The notes under the pieces: generated by a model | The model's database searches: none | Seen by the model: only the letters and a program-made list of their open reading frames with translations | What the model was told of the DNA's origin: nothing | Shown: piece by piece, positions 45,470-54,697 of the stretch | Numbering within the stretch: position 1 is the stretch's first letter | How the letters are laid out: each line of letters starts with the position of its first letter | Made by a program: the position numbers and the translations under genes | DNA from: Pseudomonas sp. VD-NE ins | GTDB taxonomy: Bacteria; Pseudomonadota; Gammaproteobacteria; Pseudomonadales; Pseudomonadaceae | DNA length: 64,000 nucleotides | Direction: 5' to 3' | Assembly (NCBI RefSeq): GCF_031882575.1 | Contig: NZ_CP134772.1 | Span: 4,892,501-4,956,500 of the forward strand

Positions 45470-46804
45470 TTACTTGACGCTGCTCGGGGTTGGGCCTTCA
45501 GCCACACCCAGGTCATCTTCAGGACGGGTATCAGCGATACCGCGACCGCCCGAAGCCAGTTCGGCATCCAGCACGTCGGTGTCCAGCTCTTTCACCCACT
45601 TGGCAACCACGATGGTCGCCACAGCGTTACCGACCAGGTTGGTCAGTGCGCGGGCTTCGGACATGAAGCGGTCGATACCGAGGATCAGCGCCAGACCGGC
45701 CACCGGCAGGTGACCGACCGCCGACAGAGTCGCTGCCAGCACGATGAAGCCCGAACCGGTCACGCCGGCTGCGCCTTTGGAGGACAGTAGCAACACCACC
45801 AGCAGAGTGATCTGGTGAGTGATGTCCATGTGCGTGTCAGTCGCCTGGGCAATGAACACCGCAGCCATGGTCAGGTAGATCGCGGTACCGTCGAGGTTGA
45901 ACGAGTAACCGGTCGGGATCACCAGACCCACTACCGATTTCTTCGCGCCCAGACGCTCCATCTTGATCAGCATGCGTGGCAGTACCGATTCCGACGAGGA
46001 CGTGCCGAGGACGATCAGCAGCTCTTCACGGATGTAACGGATCATCTTCAGCACGCTGAAACCGTGCATGCGCGCGATGGCGCCGAGGACGATGAGGATG
46101 AACGCCAGGCAAGTGATGTAGAAGCAGATCATCAGTTGACCCAGCTGCACCAGCGAACCCACACCGTAGGCACCGATGGTGAAGGCCATGGCACCGAAGG
46201 CACCGATTGGCGCGAGCTTCATGATCATGTTGATGATGTTGAACATCACGTGGGCGAAGCGATCGATGAAGTCGAGGATCGGCTTGCCGTAGGCACCCAG
46301 GCGATGCAGGGCGAAACCGAAGATCACCGAGAACATCAGCACTTGCAGGATGTCACCGGTGGCGAACGCGCCGACGATGGTGGTCGGGATCACGTTGAGC
46401 AGGAAGCCGACAACGCTTTGGTCAGCGCCGGCCGCTACATAAGAAGCGACTTTCGAAGCGTCGAGGGTGGCGACGTCGATGTGCATGCCGGCGCCCGGTT
46501 GCACAACGTTGACCACAACCAGACCGACCAGCAAAGCGATGGTCGAAACGATTTCAAAGTACAGAAGAGCGTAACCGCCGGTCTTGCCGACCGACTTCAT
46601 GTTCTGCATGCCGGCGATGCCGCTGACCACGGTGCAGAAGATGATCGGGGCGATGATCATTTTGATCAGTTTGATGAACCCGTCACCCAGCGGCTTTACC
46701 GCCACGCCGAACTGCGGGTAATAGTGACCGAGCGCGATACCGATAACGATTGCGACGATCACCTGTAGATACAGGGATTTGTACAGTGGCTGACGAGTCG
46801 TCAT
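45470..46804 (-). CDS. dctA: C4-dicarboxylate transporter DctA
   Basis: A 444-residue secondary transporter for succinate, fumarate and malate (DAACS family, 8 TM plus two hairpin loops). The signature [21 protein letters not shown] and the substrate/Na+ motif [19 protein letters not shown] are intact, with [12 protein letters not shown] and [18 protein letters not shown] 46804 ([11 protein letters not shown]) has GAGGAC upstream. A canonical sigma54 promoter lies about 150 bases before the start, so expression is expected to depend on RpoN and DctD. Confidence 0.95.
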   Translation of the reverse strand: MTTRQPLYKSLYLQVIVAIVIGIALGHYYPQFGVAVKPLGDGFIKLIKMIIAPIIFCTVVSGIAGMQNMKSVGKTGGYALLYFEIVSTIALLVGLVVVNVVQPGAGMHIDVATLDASKVASYVAAGADQSVVGFLLNVIPTTIVGAFATGDILQVLMFSVIFGFALHRLGAYGKPILDFIDRFAHVMFNIINMIMKLAPIGAFGAMAFTIGAYGVGSLVQLGQLMICFYITCLAFILIVLGAIARMHGFSVLKMIRYIREELLIVLGTSSSESVLPRMLIKMERLGAKKSVVGLVIPTGYSFNLDGTAIYLTMAAVFIAQATDTHMDITHQITLLVVLLLSSKGAAGVTGSGFIVLAATLSAVGHLPVAGLALILGIDRFMSEARALTNLVGNAVATIVVAKWVKELDTDVLDAELASGGRGIADTRPEDDLGVAEGPTPSSVK

Positions 46805-46948
46805 TGCAAGTGTCCTCAAGCGTCCCGCGTGACAACATCCATCTGTTGACCGCGAAACCTGAATTGCGAACCCTCCTGCACTGGAGGGATTTGTTGTTGG
46901 AGCGGCGTTTTCCGGTCGGGACAAACGCACGCTTCTGTCGCTCTTATC

Positions 46949-46963
46949 GCAAACGCCGTGCCA
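46949..46963 (-). promoter_or_regulatory. Sigma54 promoter of dctA
   Basis: On the minus strand TGGCAC-GGCGT-TTGC matches the -24/-12 consensus exactly with correct spacing. It lies about 150 bases before dctA. Confidence 0.85.
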
Positions 46964-47042
46964 CTTTGGTGCGAATCGCTGCAAGCCTTTTGATATCAGG
47001 CATTACAGGTGAGTGGATGTCACCGCTTGGTTACTCAAGTGT

Positions 47043-47097
47043 GGCGGATTTCCGCCAACTCGCCGCTTCTCGTCCTACAATTTGGCGGAAATCCGCC
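47043..47097. promoter_or_regulatory. Paired enhancer palindromes, probable DctD sites
   Basis: GGCGGATTTCCGCC (47043-47056) and GGCGGAAATCCGCC (47084-47097) are the same 14-mer in opposite orientation, centres 41 bp apart (about four turns). They lie 80-150 bp upstream of the dctA sigma54 promoter, the usual place for an enhancer-binding protein such as DctD. They also sit 60-110 bp before the AraC gene, which they could affect. Confidence 0.65.
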
Positions 47098-47155
47098 TTG
47101 TAGGCGCATCCAGCCGCCGGCTAACATCCGGCGCCTGAGGAAGGATCTGCCGCTT

Positions 47156-48154
47156 ATGCGCGAACGCACCATCGCCAGTCATTTTGCCCGTGCCGCCCTC
47201 GGTGGCGCGCGCCGCATGGGCTTCGATTACTCGGGCCTGCTGATGCAACTGGGCATCAGCGCGGAATTGCTCGATGAGCCTCGCGCTCGCGTTGCCCCGG
47301 AACAATTTACCCGGTTGATTCAGGGCCTGTGGCTGGCACTGGACGACGAATACCTGGGTTTCGGCAACGCCCCGAGCAAGCCCGGCAGTTTCGCCATGAT
47401 GTGCCACGCCTCGATCCACTGCCGCAATCTGGAGAAAGCGCTGCAACGCGGTTTATTGTTTTATAGCCTATTCCCCGAAGCCCCGCGCCTGAGCCTGACG
47501 CGTGAAGACGAATGGGTGCGTTTGAGCCTCGACGATTCGCAGATGTGGGACCCGGATCACTTTCTCACCGAGAGTCTGCTGGTGATCTGGCATCGCCTCG
47601 GTAGTTGGCTGATCGGCCAGCGGATTCGTCTCGAACAGGCGACCTTCAGCTATCCGCGCCCCGAACACGGCGCTGAATATGACCTGCTGTTCCCCTGCCC
47701 GCTGACCTTCGACACCGATCAAAGCAGCCTTTTATTCCACAGCCGCTATCTGTCTATGCCACTGTTGCAGGACGAACGCACGCTCAAACATTTCCTCGAA
47801 CGCTCCCCCGCCGATCTGCTCTCACGTCCCGATGATGGCGACAGCCTGAGCAGTCGCCTGCGCCGCTTGCTCAGTCGCGACAGTGCGAACTGGCCGGATC
47901 TGGAGGCGGTCGCGGCGCATCTGCACATCAGCCCGCAAACGCTGCGCCGGCATTTGCGTGAGGAAGGCACGAGTTTTCAGGAGTTGAAGGATCAGTTGCG
48001 GCGGGATATCGCCATTTATCATTTGGGGCGGGCGGATCTGTCGCTGCAACAGATTGCCGAACAGCTCGGGTTTTCGGAGCCGTCGGCGTTTCATCGGGCG
48101 TTCAAGAAGTGGACGGGGCTGACGCCGGGGGCTTATCGGGCGCAGGAGCAGTGA
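47156..48154 (+). CDS. AraC-family transcriptional regulator
   Basis: A 332-residue regulator. The N-terminal half is the Arabinose_bd-type (OruR-like) effector domain found in many Pseudomonas AraC proteins. The C-terminal DNA-binding half has two HTHs (LEAVAAHLHISPQTLRRHLREEG and LSLQQIAEQLGFSEPSAFHRAFKKW). ATG 47156 (MRERTIASHFARAAL) follows AAGGA. It is divergent to dctA with 351 bases between; effector and targets are unknown. The final codons touch repeat element D copy 3. Confidence 0.88.
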   Translation: MRERTIASHFARAALGGARRMGFDYSGLLMQLGISAELLDEPRARVAPEQFTRLIQGLWLALDDEYLGFGNAPSKPGSFAMMCHASIHCRNLEKALQRGLLFYSLFPEAPRLSLTREDEWVRLSLDDSQMWDPDHFLTESLLVIWHRLGSWLIGQRIRLEQATFSYPRPEHGAEYDLLFPCPLTFDTDQSSLLFHSRYLSMPLLQDERTLKHFLERSPADLLSRPDDGDSLSSRLRRLLSRDSANWPDLEAVAAHLHISPQTLRRHLREEGTSFQELKDQLRRDIAIYHLGRADLSLQQIAEQLGFSEPSAFHRAFKKWTGLTPGAYRAQEQ

Positions 48155-48165
48155 AGCGCCAAATC

Positions 48166-48355
48166 AAAAGCCCCTCACCCTAACCCTCTCCCAAAGGGAG
48201 AGGGGACTGATTGGGGGATGCTCAAGAAGTACGCCTGCCTGAAACTTCGCTTTTGAATCCATAATCGACTGGCTATTTCAGGTCGATGTATAACGCCAGA
48301 CACCTCGGTCGGCCCCCTCTCCCTCTGGGAGAGGGCTGGGGTGAGGGCAACTCCC
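48166..48355. repeat. Inverted-terminal repeat element, family D, copy 3
   Basis: About 190 bp: AAAAGCCCCTCACCCTAACC, hairpin, TACGCCTGCCTGAA, one GAATCCATAATCGACTGG, CAGGTCGATGTA, GCCAGACACCTCGGTCGG, and right hairpin with GGGGTGAGGG. Compared with copy 2 it lacks the second GAATCC block. It is placed between convergent araC and phoQ stops. Confidence 0.85.
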
Positions 48356-48357
48356 GA

Positions 48358-49704
48358 TCACACCGCCGGAAAATGAATCCTGAACGCCGCCCCGCCCATC
48401 GGTGAATCACCCAAGGCCAGTTTGGCGCTGTAGCTTTCAATAATGTCCTTGACCACCGCCAGCCCGATCCCCTGCCCCGGATGCTGAGCATCCAGTCGTT
48501 CACCACGCTCGAGAATCCGCGCGCGCTGATCCGGCGGCACACCGGGGCCGTCGTCTTCGACACACAGTTCAACTCCGGCCAGGGTCTCGCGCACGCTGAT
48601 GCGCACTTCGCCCAGACACAGTCGATAGGCGTTTTCCAGCAAGTTGCCCATCATCTCCAGCAACGCGCCTTGCTCGATCGGCACATAGCAGTGCTCGGGC
48701 AGATCAAAGGCCACGCGCACATGCTTGTCGCGGTACACCTTGTCGAGGGTGTCGCAGAGGCTTTTGAGCACCGGTTGCAGGCGCACCTGATGTCGCACCA
48801 GTCCGCTTTTGCGCAAGCTGGCCCGTTGCAGTTGATAGCTGATCTGCTGGCTCATGCGTTCGATCTGGCTTTGCAGCACCCAGGCCTGATCGCGTTCTTC
48901 AGGACGCTGGGCCATGTCTTCGCTGACACCTTGCAACACCGCCAACGGGGTTTTCAGGCTGTGCGCCAAGTCATCGAGAGAGTCGCGATAGCGGCTGCGC
49001 TGTTGGCGCTCACTGTGCAGCAAGCGGTTGAGCGAGCCGGTCAGGCGCAGCAGTTCGCGTGGATGTTGTTCGGTGAGGCTCTCACGGGTGCCACCTTCGA
49101 TTTCGTCGAGCTCCTGACTGAGCCGGCGCAAGGCTTTGAGACCCCAGGTCAGGCCGATCCATAGCAGTGCCAGCAGCACCAGCAACGCGGCACCGAAGCC
49201 CAGATAGAGATTTTCACGCAGGCCTTCGAGGGTGGTTTCGTACTCGCGCACCGGTTGCAGGGCGACGATGCTGAACGCCGCGCTTTTGCCGCCGAGCAGT
49301 TTGACTTCGACGTCGTAGACGAAGAATTCCTGGCCGTTGGTTTCACGAATCCGCGCGAACTCATTACCGAGGCCGTCATAACGCGGTTTGTAGTTGATCT
49401 GCTCTTCCTGGGTGGCTTTCGAGCGCCAGACCAGATGCCCTTCACGGTCGTAGATGTAGCCGAGCAAACGGAAATCGGTGAGGTTGAAACGCTCGTCCGG
49501 CAACTGATTGGGCATCACCAGCCGGCCGTTTTCGATGCGCGCGGCAGAGATCAGCGTAGTGACGTCCGAAGCCAGCCGCTGCTCAATCGAATCCTGCAAG
49601 GCAAGGCTGAACGCGCCTTGCATCGCCGGCAGCAAGGCAAGCATGAACAACACCGCCAACGTGGTGGCGGCGAGCATCAAGCGAACGCGAAGGGAGCGAA
49701 TCAA
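48358..49704 (-). CDS. phoQ: Sensor kinase PhoQ
   Basis: A 448-residue kinase sensing low Mg2+ and cationic peptides. TM1 is near 10-30, the periplasmic domain 31-165, TM2 near 168-190, then HAMP. The phosphoacceptor His is in DDLAHSLKTPLAVLQG, the N box in MMGNLLENAYRLC, and the G boxes in EDDGPGVPPDQ and GQGIGLAVV. The start overlaps phoP by four bases. The oprH-phoP-phoQ order is as in P. aeruginosa. The stop is immediately next to repeat element D. Confidence 0.95.
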   Translation of the reverse strand: MIRSLRVRLMLAATTLAVLFMLALLPAMQGAFSLALQDSIEQRLASDVTTLISAARIENGRLVMPNQLPDERFNLTDFRLLGYIYDREGHLVWRSKATQEEQINYKPRYDGLGNEFARIRETNGQEFFVYDVEVKLLGGKSAAFSIVALQPVREYETTLEGLRENLYLGFGAALLVLLALLWIGLTWGLKALRRLSQELDEIEGGTRESLTEQHPRELLRLTGSLNRLLHSERQQRSRYRDSLDDLAHSLKTPLAVLQGVSEDMAQRPEERDQAWVLQSQIERMSQQISYQLQRASLRKSGLVRHQVRLQPVLKSLCDTLDKVYRDKHVRVAFDLPEHCYVPIEQGALLEMMGNLLENAYRLCLGEVRISVRETLAGVELCVEDDGPGVPPDQRARILERGERLDAQHPGQGIGLAVVKDIIESYSAKLALGDSPMGGAAFRIHFPAV

Positions 49705-50378
49705 GTGCAGCGCTCATTGAACAGGTAGCCGAGACCGCGCACGGTATCAATCGGCTTGAACCCGGCCGGGCCTTCGAGTTTGCGGCGCAGACGGCCGACC
49801 AGCACTTCGATGACATTCGGATCACGCTCGTCGTCATCCGGGTAGAGCTGTTCCATCAAGCGATCCTTGGGCACCACTTGCTGGTGATGGCGCATGAGGT
49901 ATTCGAGGATGCGGTACTCGTAGGCCGTCAGCGCCAGCGGTTGCTCATCGAGGGTTGCCTGTTTGCGATTGAGGTCAAGCAGCAGCGGGCCGGCGACGAT
50001 GGTCGACTGGGTAAAACCACTGGAGCGACGCAGCAAGGCATTCAGACGCGCCTCGAGTTCTTCGAACTGGAACGGTTTGACCACGTAATCGTCGGCGCCG
50101 GCGGCGAGGCCTTCGACCTTGTCCTGCCAGTTGCCGCGCGCGGTGAGGATCAGGATCGGGAAGGTCTTGCCGGCCGCGCGCAACTGCCGAATCAGGTCGA
50201 GACCGCCCATGCCCGGCAGGCCGAGATCGATCACCGCCAGGTCAAAGTTGAACTGTCCGGTCTGGTACAACGCCTCTTCGGCATTGGCCACGGATTCGAC
50301 CACGTGGCCACTTTCCGTCAGGCGGGTTTGCAGGTGATGGCGCAACAGCGCTTCATCTTCGACGACCAACAGTTTCAT
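49701..50378 (-). CDS. phoP: Response regulator PhoP
   Basis: A 225-residue OmpR-family regulator: receiver with LLVVEDEALL, phosphoacceptor Asp in LAVIDLGLPGMGG, and Lys in YVVKPFQ; winged helix with DRLMEQLYPDDDERDPNVIEV and VRGLGYLF. It activates oprH, itself and lipid-A modification genes in low Mg2+. Overlaps phoQ by four bases. Separated from oprH by a 150-base gap that contains a REPIN. Confidence 0.96.
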   Translation of the reverse strand: MKLLVVEDEALLRHHLQTRLTESGHVVESVANAEEALYQTGQFNFDLAVIDLGLPGMGGLDLIRQLRAAGKTFPILILTARGNWQDKVEGLAAGADDYVVKPFQFEELEARLNALLRRSSGFTQSTIVAGPLLLDLNRKQATLDEQPLALTAYEYRILEYLMRHHQQVVPKDRLMEQLYPDDDERDPNVIEVLVGRLRRKLEGPAGFKPIDTVRGLGYLFNERCT

Positions 50379-50418
50379 AACACTCTCCCGGGCAAATCAG
50401 AATCTCCAGTCACACACC

Positions 50419-50508
50419 TGTGGGAACGAGCCTGCTCGCGAAGGCTGTGTGTCAGTCGATAAATTGATCGACTGATTCACCGCTTTCGCGAGCAGGCTCG
50501 CTCCCACA
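50419..50508. repeat. REPIN, family A, inside the oprH-phoP operon
   Basis: Inverted pair (left arm variant GGGAACGAGCCTGCTCGCGA) between oprH and phoP. On the transcript it forms a long stem that could cut read-through or protect the oprH 3' end. Confidence 0.88.
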
Positions 50509-50528
50509 TTGAACCTGCTGGCAACTCC

Positions 50529-51134
50529 TTAGAAATTGTAGTTGGCCGACAGGTAAGTCTGGGCGCTGCTGGTCAAGTCCAGCGAGCCTTGCTTGCTGCC
50601 GCCGCGCTCGCTCATCTCGGTGCTGGCGTTGCTGCGCAGGTAACGGTAACCGAGTTCGACCGAAGTGTTTTGCGATACTTGTTGCAACACACCCAACTGA
50701 CCGCCGACCGCGTAACCGATATCACTGTCGCGGCTAAAGCCTGGCGATTCCTGAGTCAGCTTGGTCAAACCAGCCGTGGCACCGCCAAACAGCTTGGTGC
50801 TGCCGCCCACCGGGTAGAACAGATCGTAGCTGCCCAGCAGGTTTTCCTGACGCAGTTTAATGCCATTGTGCGAGCCCGACACGTTGTCGTAGGTGGCGTA
50901 GTAGCGACCCTGGCTGTTTTGCTGACCGAGGCGTACGCCGTAAGTGTTGTTGCCATCGATCGCGCCGGTGGCGTTCGGGTGATCGAGGTTGTTGTTCAGT
51001 GCGTGGGACTTATCGATCTTATCGCTGGTCTGGCCGAACGTCAGGCCGGCAAAGTTGCTGGTGTCGTCGGCATTGGCCGCGATGCTGGAGCCTAACAGGG
51101 TAAATGCCAGCAGCAGTTTGTTAAAACGAGTCAT
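50529..51134 (-). CDS. oprH: Outer-membrane protein OprH
   Basis: A 201-residue, eight-stranded beta-barrel that binds LPS and replaces Mg2+ bridging. The signal peptide is LLLAFTLLGSSIAANA/DD. The mature part has NFAGLTFGQTSDKIDKS, GRYYATYDNVSG, LRQENLLGSYDLFYPVGG and the terminal TYLSANYNF ending in Phe, all matching P. aeruginosa OprH. ATG 51134 with GAGGAAA. Expression is expected to be PhoP-driven from the repeat at 51182-51232. Confidence 0.95.
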   Translation of the reverse strand: MTRFNKLLLAFTLLGSSIAANADDTSNFAGLTFGQTSDKIDKSHALNNNLDHPNATGAIDGNNTYGVRLGQQNSQGRYYATYDNVSGSHNGIKLRQENLLGSYDLFYPVGGSTKLFGGATAGLTKLTQESPGFSRDSDIGYAVGGQLGVLQQVSQNTSVELGYRYLRSNASTEMSERGGSKQGSLDLTSSAQTYLSANYNF

Positions 51135-51181
51135 GGGTATTTCCTCTTTCACAGTTGCTGTTTGGGTATGGCGCAAGGTTA

Positions 51182-51232
51182 CTGACCCTCCCCTGTACCG
51201 CCCCTGAACCGTCTCTGAACCTGACCTGAACC
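51182..51232 (-). promoter_or_regulatory. PhoP box array of oprH: five 11-bp tandem repeats
   Basis: On the minus strand GGTTCAG (51232-51226), GGTTCAG (51221-51215), GGTTCAG (51210-51204), GGTACAG (51199-51193) and GGGTCAG (51188-51182) are spaced exactly 11 bp. The PhoP-type direct repeat needs two such half sites; here five are in phase, 50-100 bp before oprH and 45-100 bp before the divergent hydrolase. Confidence 0.85.
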
Positions 51233-51278
51233 AAATGAACTAGGCTGTTTTGACCCTTTATTGTCAGGAGACCCGACC

Positions 51279-52070
51279 ATGCGCCTGTTCCTCGCCCTTA
51301 CTTTGCTGGCTGTCAGCAGCCTCACTCAGGCTGCGATCAAGACTGAAGAAATCCCCTATCAGAGCGCCGACGGCACAAAGCTGATCGGCTACTACGCCTA
51401 CGACGACGCCATCAAAGGCAAGCGTCCGGGAGTCGTCGTGGTGCATGAATGGTGGGGGCTGAACGATTACGCCAAGCGCCGCGCACGGGATCTCGCCGAG
51501 CTCGGCTACAGCGCCCTGGCGATCGATATGTACGGTGAAGGCAAGAACACCGAGCACCCGAAAGATGCGATGGCGTTCATGCAGGCGGCGACTCAGGATG
51601 CGGCGGCGTCCAGCAAGCGCTTCGAGGCGGGACTCAATTTGCTGAAGAAACAGCCGCAAACCGACGTGAATAAAATCGCCGCCATTGGTTACTGCTTCGG
51701 CGGTGGCGTGGTGCTCAACGCCGCACGGCAAGGTGAGCCGCTGGCGGGCGTGGTGAGTTTCCATGGCGCGCTGGCAACCAAAACACCGGCGACACCCGGC
51801 AGCGTGAAAGCGAAGATTCTGGTCGAGCACGGTGCGCTGGACAGCATGGTCACGGCGGATAACGTCACCGCGTTCAAGTCTGAAATGGACAAGGCCGGGG
51901 CTGACTACAAATTTGTCAGCCTGGATGGCGCCAAGCATGGCTTCACCAATCCGGATGCCGATCGCCTGAGCCATGGCGAGCACGGTGGCCCGGACATCGG
52001 GTACAACAAGGCAGCGGATGAAAAATCCTGGGCGGACATGAAAGCGTTCTTGCATAAAATCTTCAGCTGA
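51279..52070 (+). CDS. Dienelactone hydrolase family protein, exported
   Basis: A 263-residue alpha/beta hydrolase with a signal peptide (LFLALTLLAVSSLTQA/AI). The nucleophile is Cys in GYCFGGGVVLN, the acid Asp in HGALDSMV, and the base His in GAKHGFTNPDAD, as in dienelactone hydrolases. The VHEWWGLNDYAK region is also typical. ATG 51279 with CAGGAGA. The substrate is unknown and, being periplasmic, it is not a classical catabolic enzyme. It diverges from oprH across the PhoP repeat array. Confidence 0.88.
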   Translation: MRLFLALTLLAVSSLTQAAIKTEEIPYQSADGTKLIGYYAYDDAIKGKRPGVVVVHEWWGLNDYAKRRARDLAELGYSALAIDMYGEGKNTEHPKDAMAFMQAATQDAAASSKRFEAGLNLLKKQPQTDVNKIAAIGYCFGGGVVLNAARQGEPLAGVVSFHGALATKTPATPGSVKAKILVEHGALDSMVTADNVTAFKSEMDKAGADYKFVSLDGAKHGFTNPDADRLSHGEHGGPDIGYNKAADEKSWADMKAFLHKIFS

Positions 52071-52090
52071 TCAGCGCCACCGCGGCGCGG

Positions 52091-52170
52091 CCTTCGCGAG
52101 CAGGCTCGCTCCCACACGGGATCTATGTCGCACGGAAGATCCCCTGTGGGAGCGAGCCTGCTCGCGAAAG
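52091..52170. repeat. REPIN, family A, outward orientation
   Basis: CTTCGCGAGCAGGCTCGCTC ... GAGCGAGCCTGCTCGCGAAA around a ~28-bp spacer between the hydrolase and the phosphopantetheinyl transferase genes. Confidence 0.88.
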
Positions 52171-52211
52171 CCGCACCGCCGACCTCGACCTTGTCTCGAC
52201 TAACCGGCAAA

Positions 52212-52946
52212 ATGCCCGCCATGAATCTCACCCCCGCCCTCCCCGCCTGCTGTACCGCGCTCGACAGCCACTGGCCGTTGCCGACGGTATTGCCCGACAC
52301 CGTGCTGCTCAGCACCCACTTCGATCCGGCGCAACTGCTTGGCGATGATTTTCAGCGCAGCGCTGTCGTTGCACCGCCGAGCATTCAGCGCTCGGTGGCC
52401 AAGCGTCAGGCGGAATTTCTCGCCGGGCGGATCTGTGCGCGTGCGGCGTTGCAGCAATTGGAAGGCAGCGGCGTGGTGCCAGCGATTGGCGAAGACCGCG
52501 CGCCGATCTGGCCAGCACATATCTGCGGCTCGATCACCCACAGCACCGGTCATGCGGCGGCAATTGTGGCCAACAAGCAGCACTGGCGCGGTTTGGGCAT
52601 GGATCTGGAAAACCTGCTGAACACCGAACGCGCCGAGCGCTTGGCTGGGGAGATTCTGACGCCACCTGAAATGCAGCGCATGACGGCCGCCTCGCGAGAT
52701 CAGTTGGCGTTGTGGGTGACGCTGACGTTTTCGGTGAAAGAAAGTCTGTTCAAAGCGCTGTACCCGATTGTGCAGAAGCGCTTTTATTTCGAGCATGCTG
52801 AAGTGCTGGAGTGGACGGAGGCGGGTCAGGTGCATTTGCGCTTGTTGACGGACTTGTCGGCTGAATGGCGCAACGGCACTGAACTGGAGGCGCAGTTCGG
52901 GGTGCTGGATGGGCAGTTGTTGAGTCTGGTCAGCATCAAGGCCTGA
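52212..52946 (+). CDS. pcpS: 4'-phosphopantetheinyl transferase (PcpS-like)
   Basis: A 244-residue Sfp-type enzyme that loads CoA's phosphopantetheine onto acyl and peptidyl carrier proteins; in Pseudomonas PcpS serves both fatty-acid and siderophore synthesis. The motifs are GSITHSTGHAAAIV, the Mg-binding GLGMDLENL, and FSVKESLFKALYPIV with KRFYFEHAEVLEW. Start 52212 (MPAMNL) aligns with the P. aeruginosa PcpS start; 52221 is an alternative. It is monocistronic between REPINs. Confidence 0.92.
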   Translation: MPAMNLTPALPACCTALDSHWPLPTVLPDTVLLSTHFDPAQLLGDDFQRSAVVAPPSIQRSVAKRQAEFLAGRICARAALQQLEGSGVVPAIGEDRAPIWPAHICGSITHSTGHAAAIVANKQHWRGLGMDLENLLNTERAERLAGEILTPPEMQRMTAASRDQLALWVTLTFSVKESLFKALYPIVQKRFYFEHAEVLEWTEAGQVHLRLLTDLSAEWRNGTELEAQFGVLDGQLLSLVSIKA

Positions 52947-52966
52947 AATCTTTAGCGCCTGTCAGG

Positions 52967-53066
52967 GCCTCATCGCTGGCAAGCCAGCTCCCACAGGTTT
53001 CTGAGTGGACCTTAAATCTGTGCTCACCATGGTCACTGTGGGAGCTGGCTTGCCAGCGATGGGGCC
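52967..53066. repeat. REPIN, family B, outward orientation
   Basis: CATCGCTGGCAAGCCAGCTC ... GAGCTGGCTTGCCAGCGATG with about 40 bp between, separating the convergent pcpS and rstB genes. Confidence 0.9.
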
Positions 53067-53086
53067 AGCACAATCAGCGCAAATAC

Positions 53087-54697
53087 TTAGCGGCGTTCCT
53101 GATTGCGCGGCCAACTCAAGCTAAAGCAAGCCCCCCCCAGACTCTTGCTCTTGCCAATGATCGCCCGGCCGTCATGCCAGTGGATGATCCGCCGCACAAT
53201 CGACAGGCCCAGGCCATGCCCGCCCGACGCTCGCGTACGGCTGTCATCGAGGCGCAGAAACGGCGTGAAAATCCGCTCCCAGGCCACTTCCGGCACACCC
53301 GGGCCGTCATCTTCGACATCCACGCGACAGCGCAATTGCCCGACCTGATAACTCACCGTCACGCTCGAACGTGCATGGCGCATGGCATTGCTCACCAGGT
53401 TCTGCAGCGCCCGGTGCAGATAGCGCGGCTCAGCTTCGACCCAGGCATCATCGTTATCCGCCGCAGACAGGCACAAACCACGCTGCACCGTGACCTCGGC
53501 GCGCAACGGCGCCAGCTCTTCAATCACCTGATTGACCAGCGCATCCAGATCAATGCGCTGGAAAGTCAGCGCCGGTGAGCCTTGTTCCAGTCGCGCATAG
53601 GTGAGCATTTCATCGACCAGCTTATCGAGGTCTTCGATGTCGTGATCCATGCCCTCGCGGTACTTCTCCAGCGCTTGCGGCGTGGTCGCCGAGCCGATCA
53701 TTTCCAGTCCGAAACGCAGTCGCGCCACTGGAGTGCGCAATTCATGGGACACCGCGCGCACCAGTTCACGCTGGATTGCCAGCAACTGCTGCAAGTGCTC
53801 GGCCATACCGTTAAACGCTGACGCCAGACGCCCGACCGAGTCGGCGCCGCGCGCCGGCACACGGGTTTCCAGGCTGCCCTTGGCGATCCGCGTGGCCGCT
53901 GCTTCGAGGCCGCGCAAACGCCGTTCAAGCTGACGCACCAGCAAATAAACGATAAGACCGATCAGGGTCAGGCCCAGCGCAGCGATCAACACCAGCCACT
54001 CCGGCGGGTACGGATTCATCTGATACAGCGGGCCGATTTCCAGCACCCATGGTGTGCCGACCATGCCGGCAAACACGCGAATCGAATCGCCGCCCTTGCC
54101 CAGCGCCATCACCGTATCGCCTTCGGCCACGCGGCGGCTCTGGTCTTCGTCCATGTCAGCGTCATTTACCGTCACCAGGCGCAGATCGAAACCGAAGCCC
54201 TTCTCTTCCTTTATCTGTGCGAGGCGCTTGGGCTGCTCGCCGACCGGCACGCGCACCAGTTCATCGGCCAGCAGATAAATGGTCGCGCGGGCCAGTTGCT
54301 CGCTGATCTGCTGCACTTCCCCCACCAGCACAAGCTGCTCTGTATCGCTGACCATCCGATAAACCTTCGCCGCGTGCGGCCCGGTCTGCTCGACCAACGC
54401 CTGCCCCCGTTGCACGCGGGTACGCTGGGACAGATCAAGATCGGTCTCGGCAAACTTCTTCAGCGCCAGCGGAATGCCCAGCAAACGCTCCCACACCAGC
54501 AACGCCCGATGGCGCTCGGTTTCGTTCATCGGTTGCAGGTTGTCGGCCATCAGCGAGAACGTGCCGTGGGCCAGCCGCTCGCGATACTGCTCGCTGCGCA
54601 CGGTATTGAGCAGATTCAGCGCCAGCACACCAAGCACTGCCACCAGAATCAGCGCTGCGCACATGCCGCCGTAGATGCGCAGGAAGATCGAGTTCAC
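53087..54697 (-). CDS. rstB: RstB-like sensor histidine kinase
   Basis: A 536-residue inner-membrane kinase with a long periplasmic domain (about residues 30-230). TM1 is IYGGMCAALILVAVLGVLALN, TM2 LVLIAALGLTLIGLIVYLLV, then HAMP. The phosphoacceptor is in RAVSHELRTPVARLRF, the N box in LVSNAMRHA, and the G boxes in EDDGPGVPEV and GHGLGLSI. It overlaps rstA by four bases. The Pseudomonas counterpart next to nrdA has no settled signal; the rstB name rests on similarity and pairing. Confidence 0.87.
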   Translation of the reverse strand: MNSIFLRIYGGMCAALILVAVLGVLALNLLNTVRSEQYRERLAHGTFSLMADNLQPMNETERHRALLVWERLLGIPLALKKFAETDLDLSQRTRVQRGQALVEQTGPHAAKVYRMVSDTEQLVLVGEVQQISEQLARATIYLLADELVRVPVGEQPKRLAQIKEEKGFGFDLRLVTVNDADMDEDQSRRVAEGDTVMALGKGGDSIRVFAGMVGTPWVLEIGPLYQMNPYPPEWLVLIAALGLTLIGLIVYLLVRQLERRLRGLEAAATRIAKGSLETRVPARGADSVGRLASAFNGMAEHLQQLLAIQRELVRAVSHELRTPVARLRFGLEMIGSATTPQALEKYREGMDHDIEDLDKLVDEMLTYARLEQGSPALTFQRIDLDALVNQVIEELAPLRAEVTVQRGLCLSAADNDDAWVEAEPRYLHRALQNLVSNAMRHARSSVTVSYQVGQLRCRVDVEDDGPGVPEVAWERIFTPFLRLDDSRTRASGGHGLGLSIVRRIIHWHDGRAIIGKSKSLGGACFSLSWPRNQERR

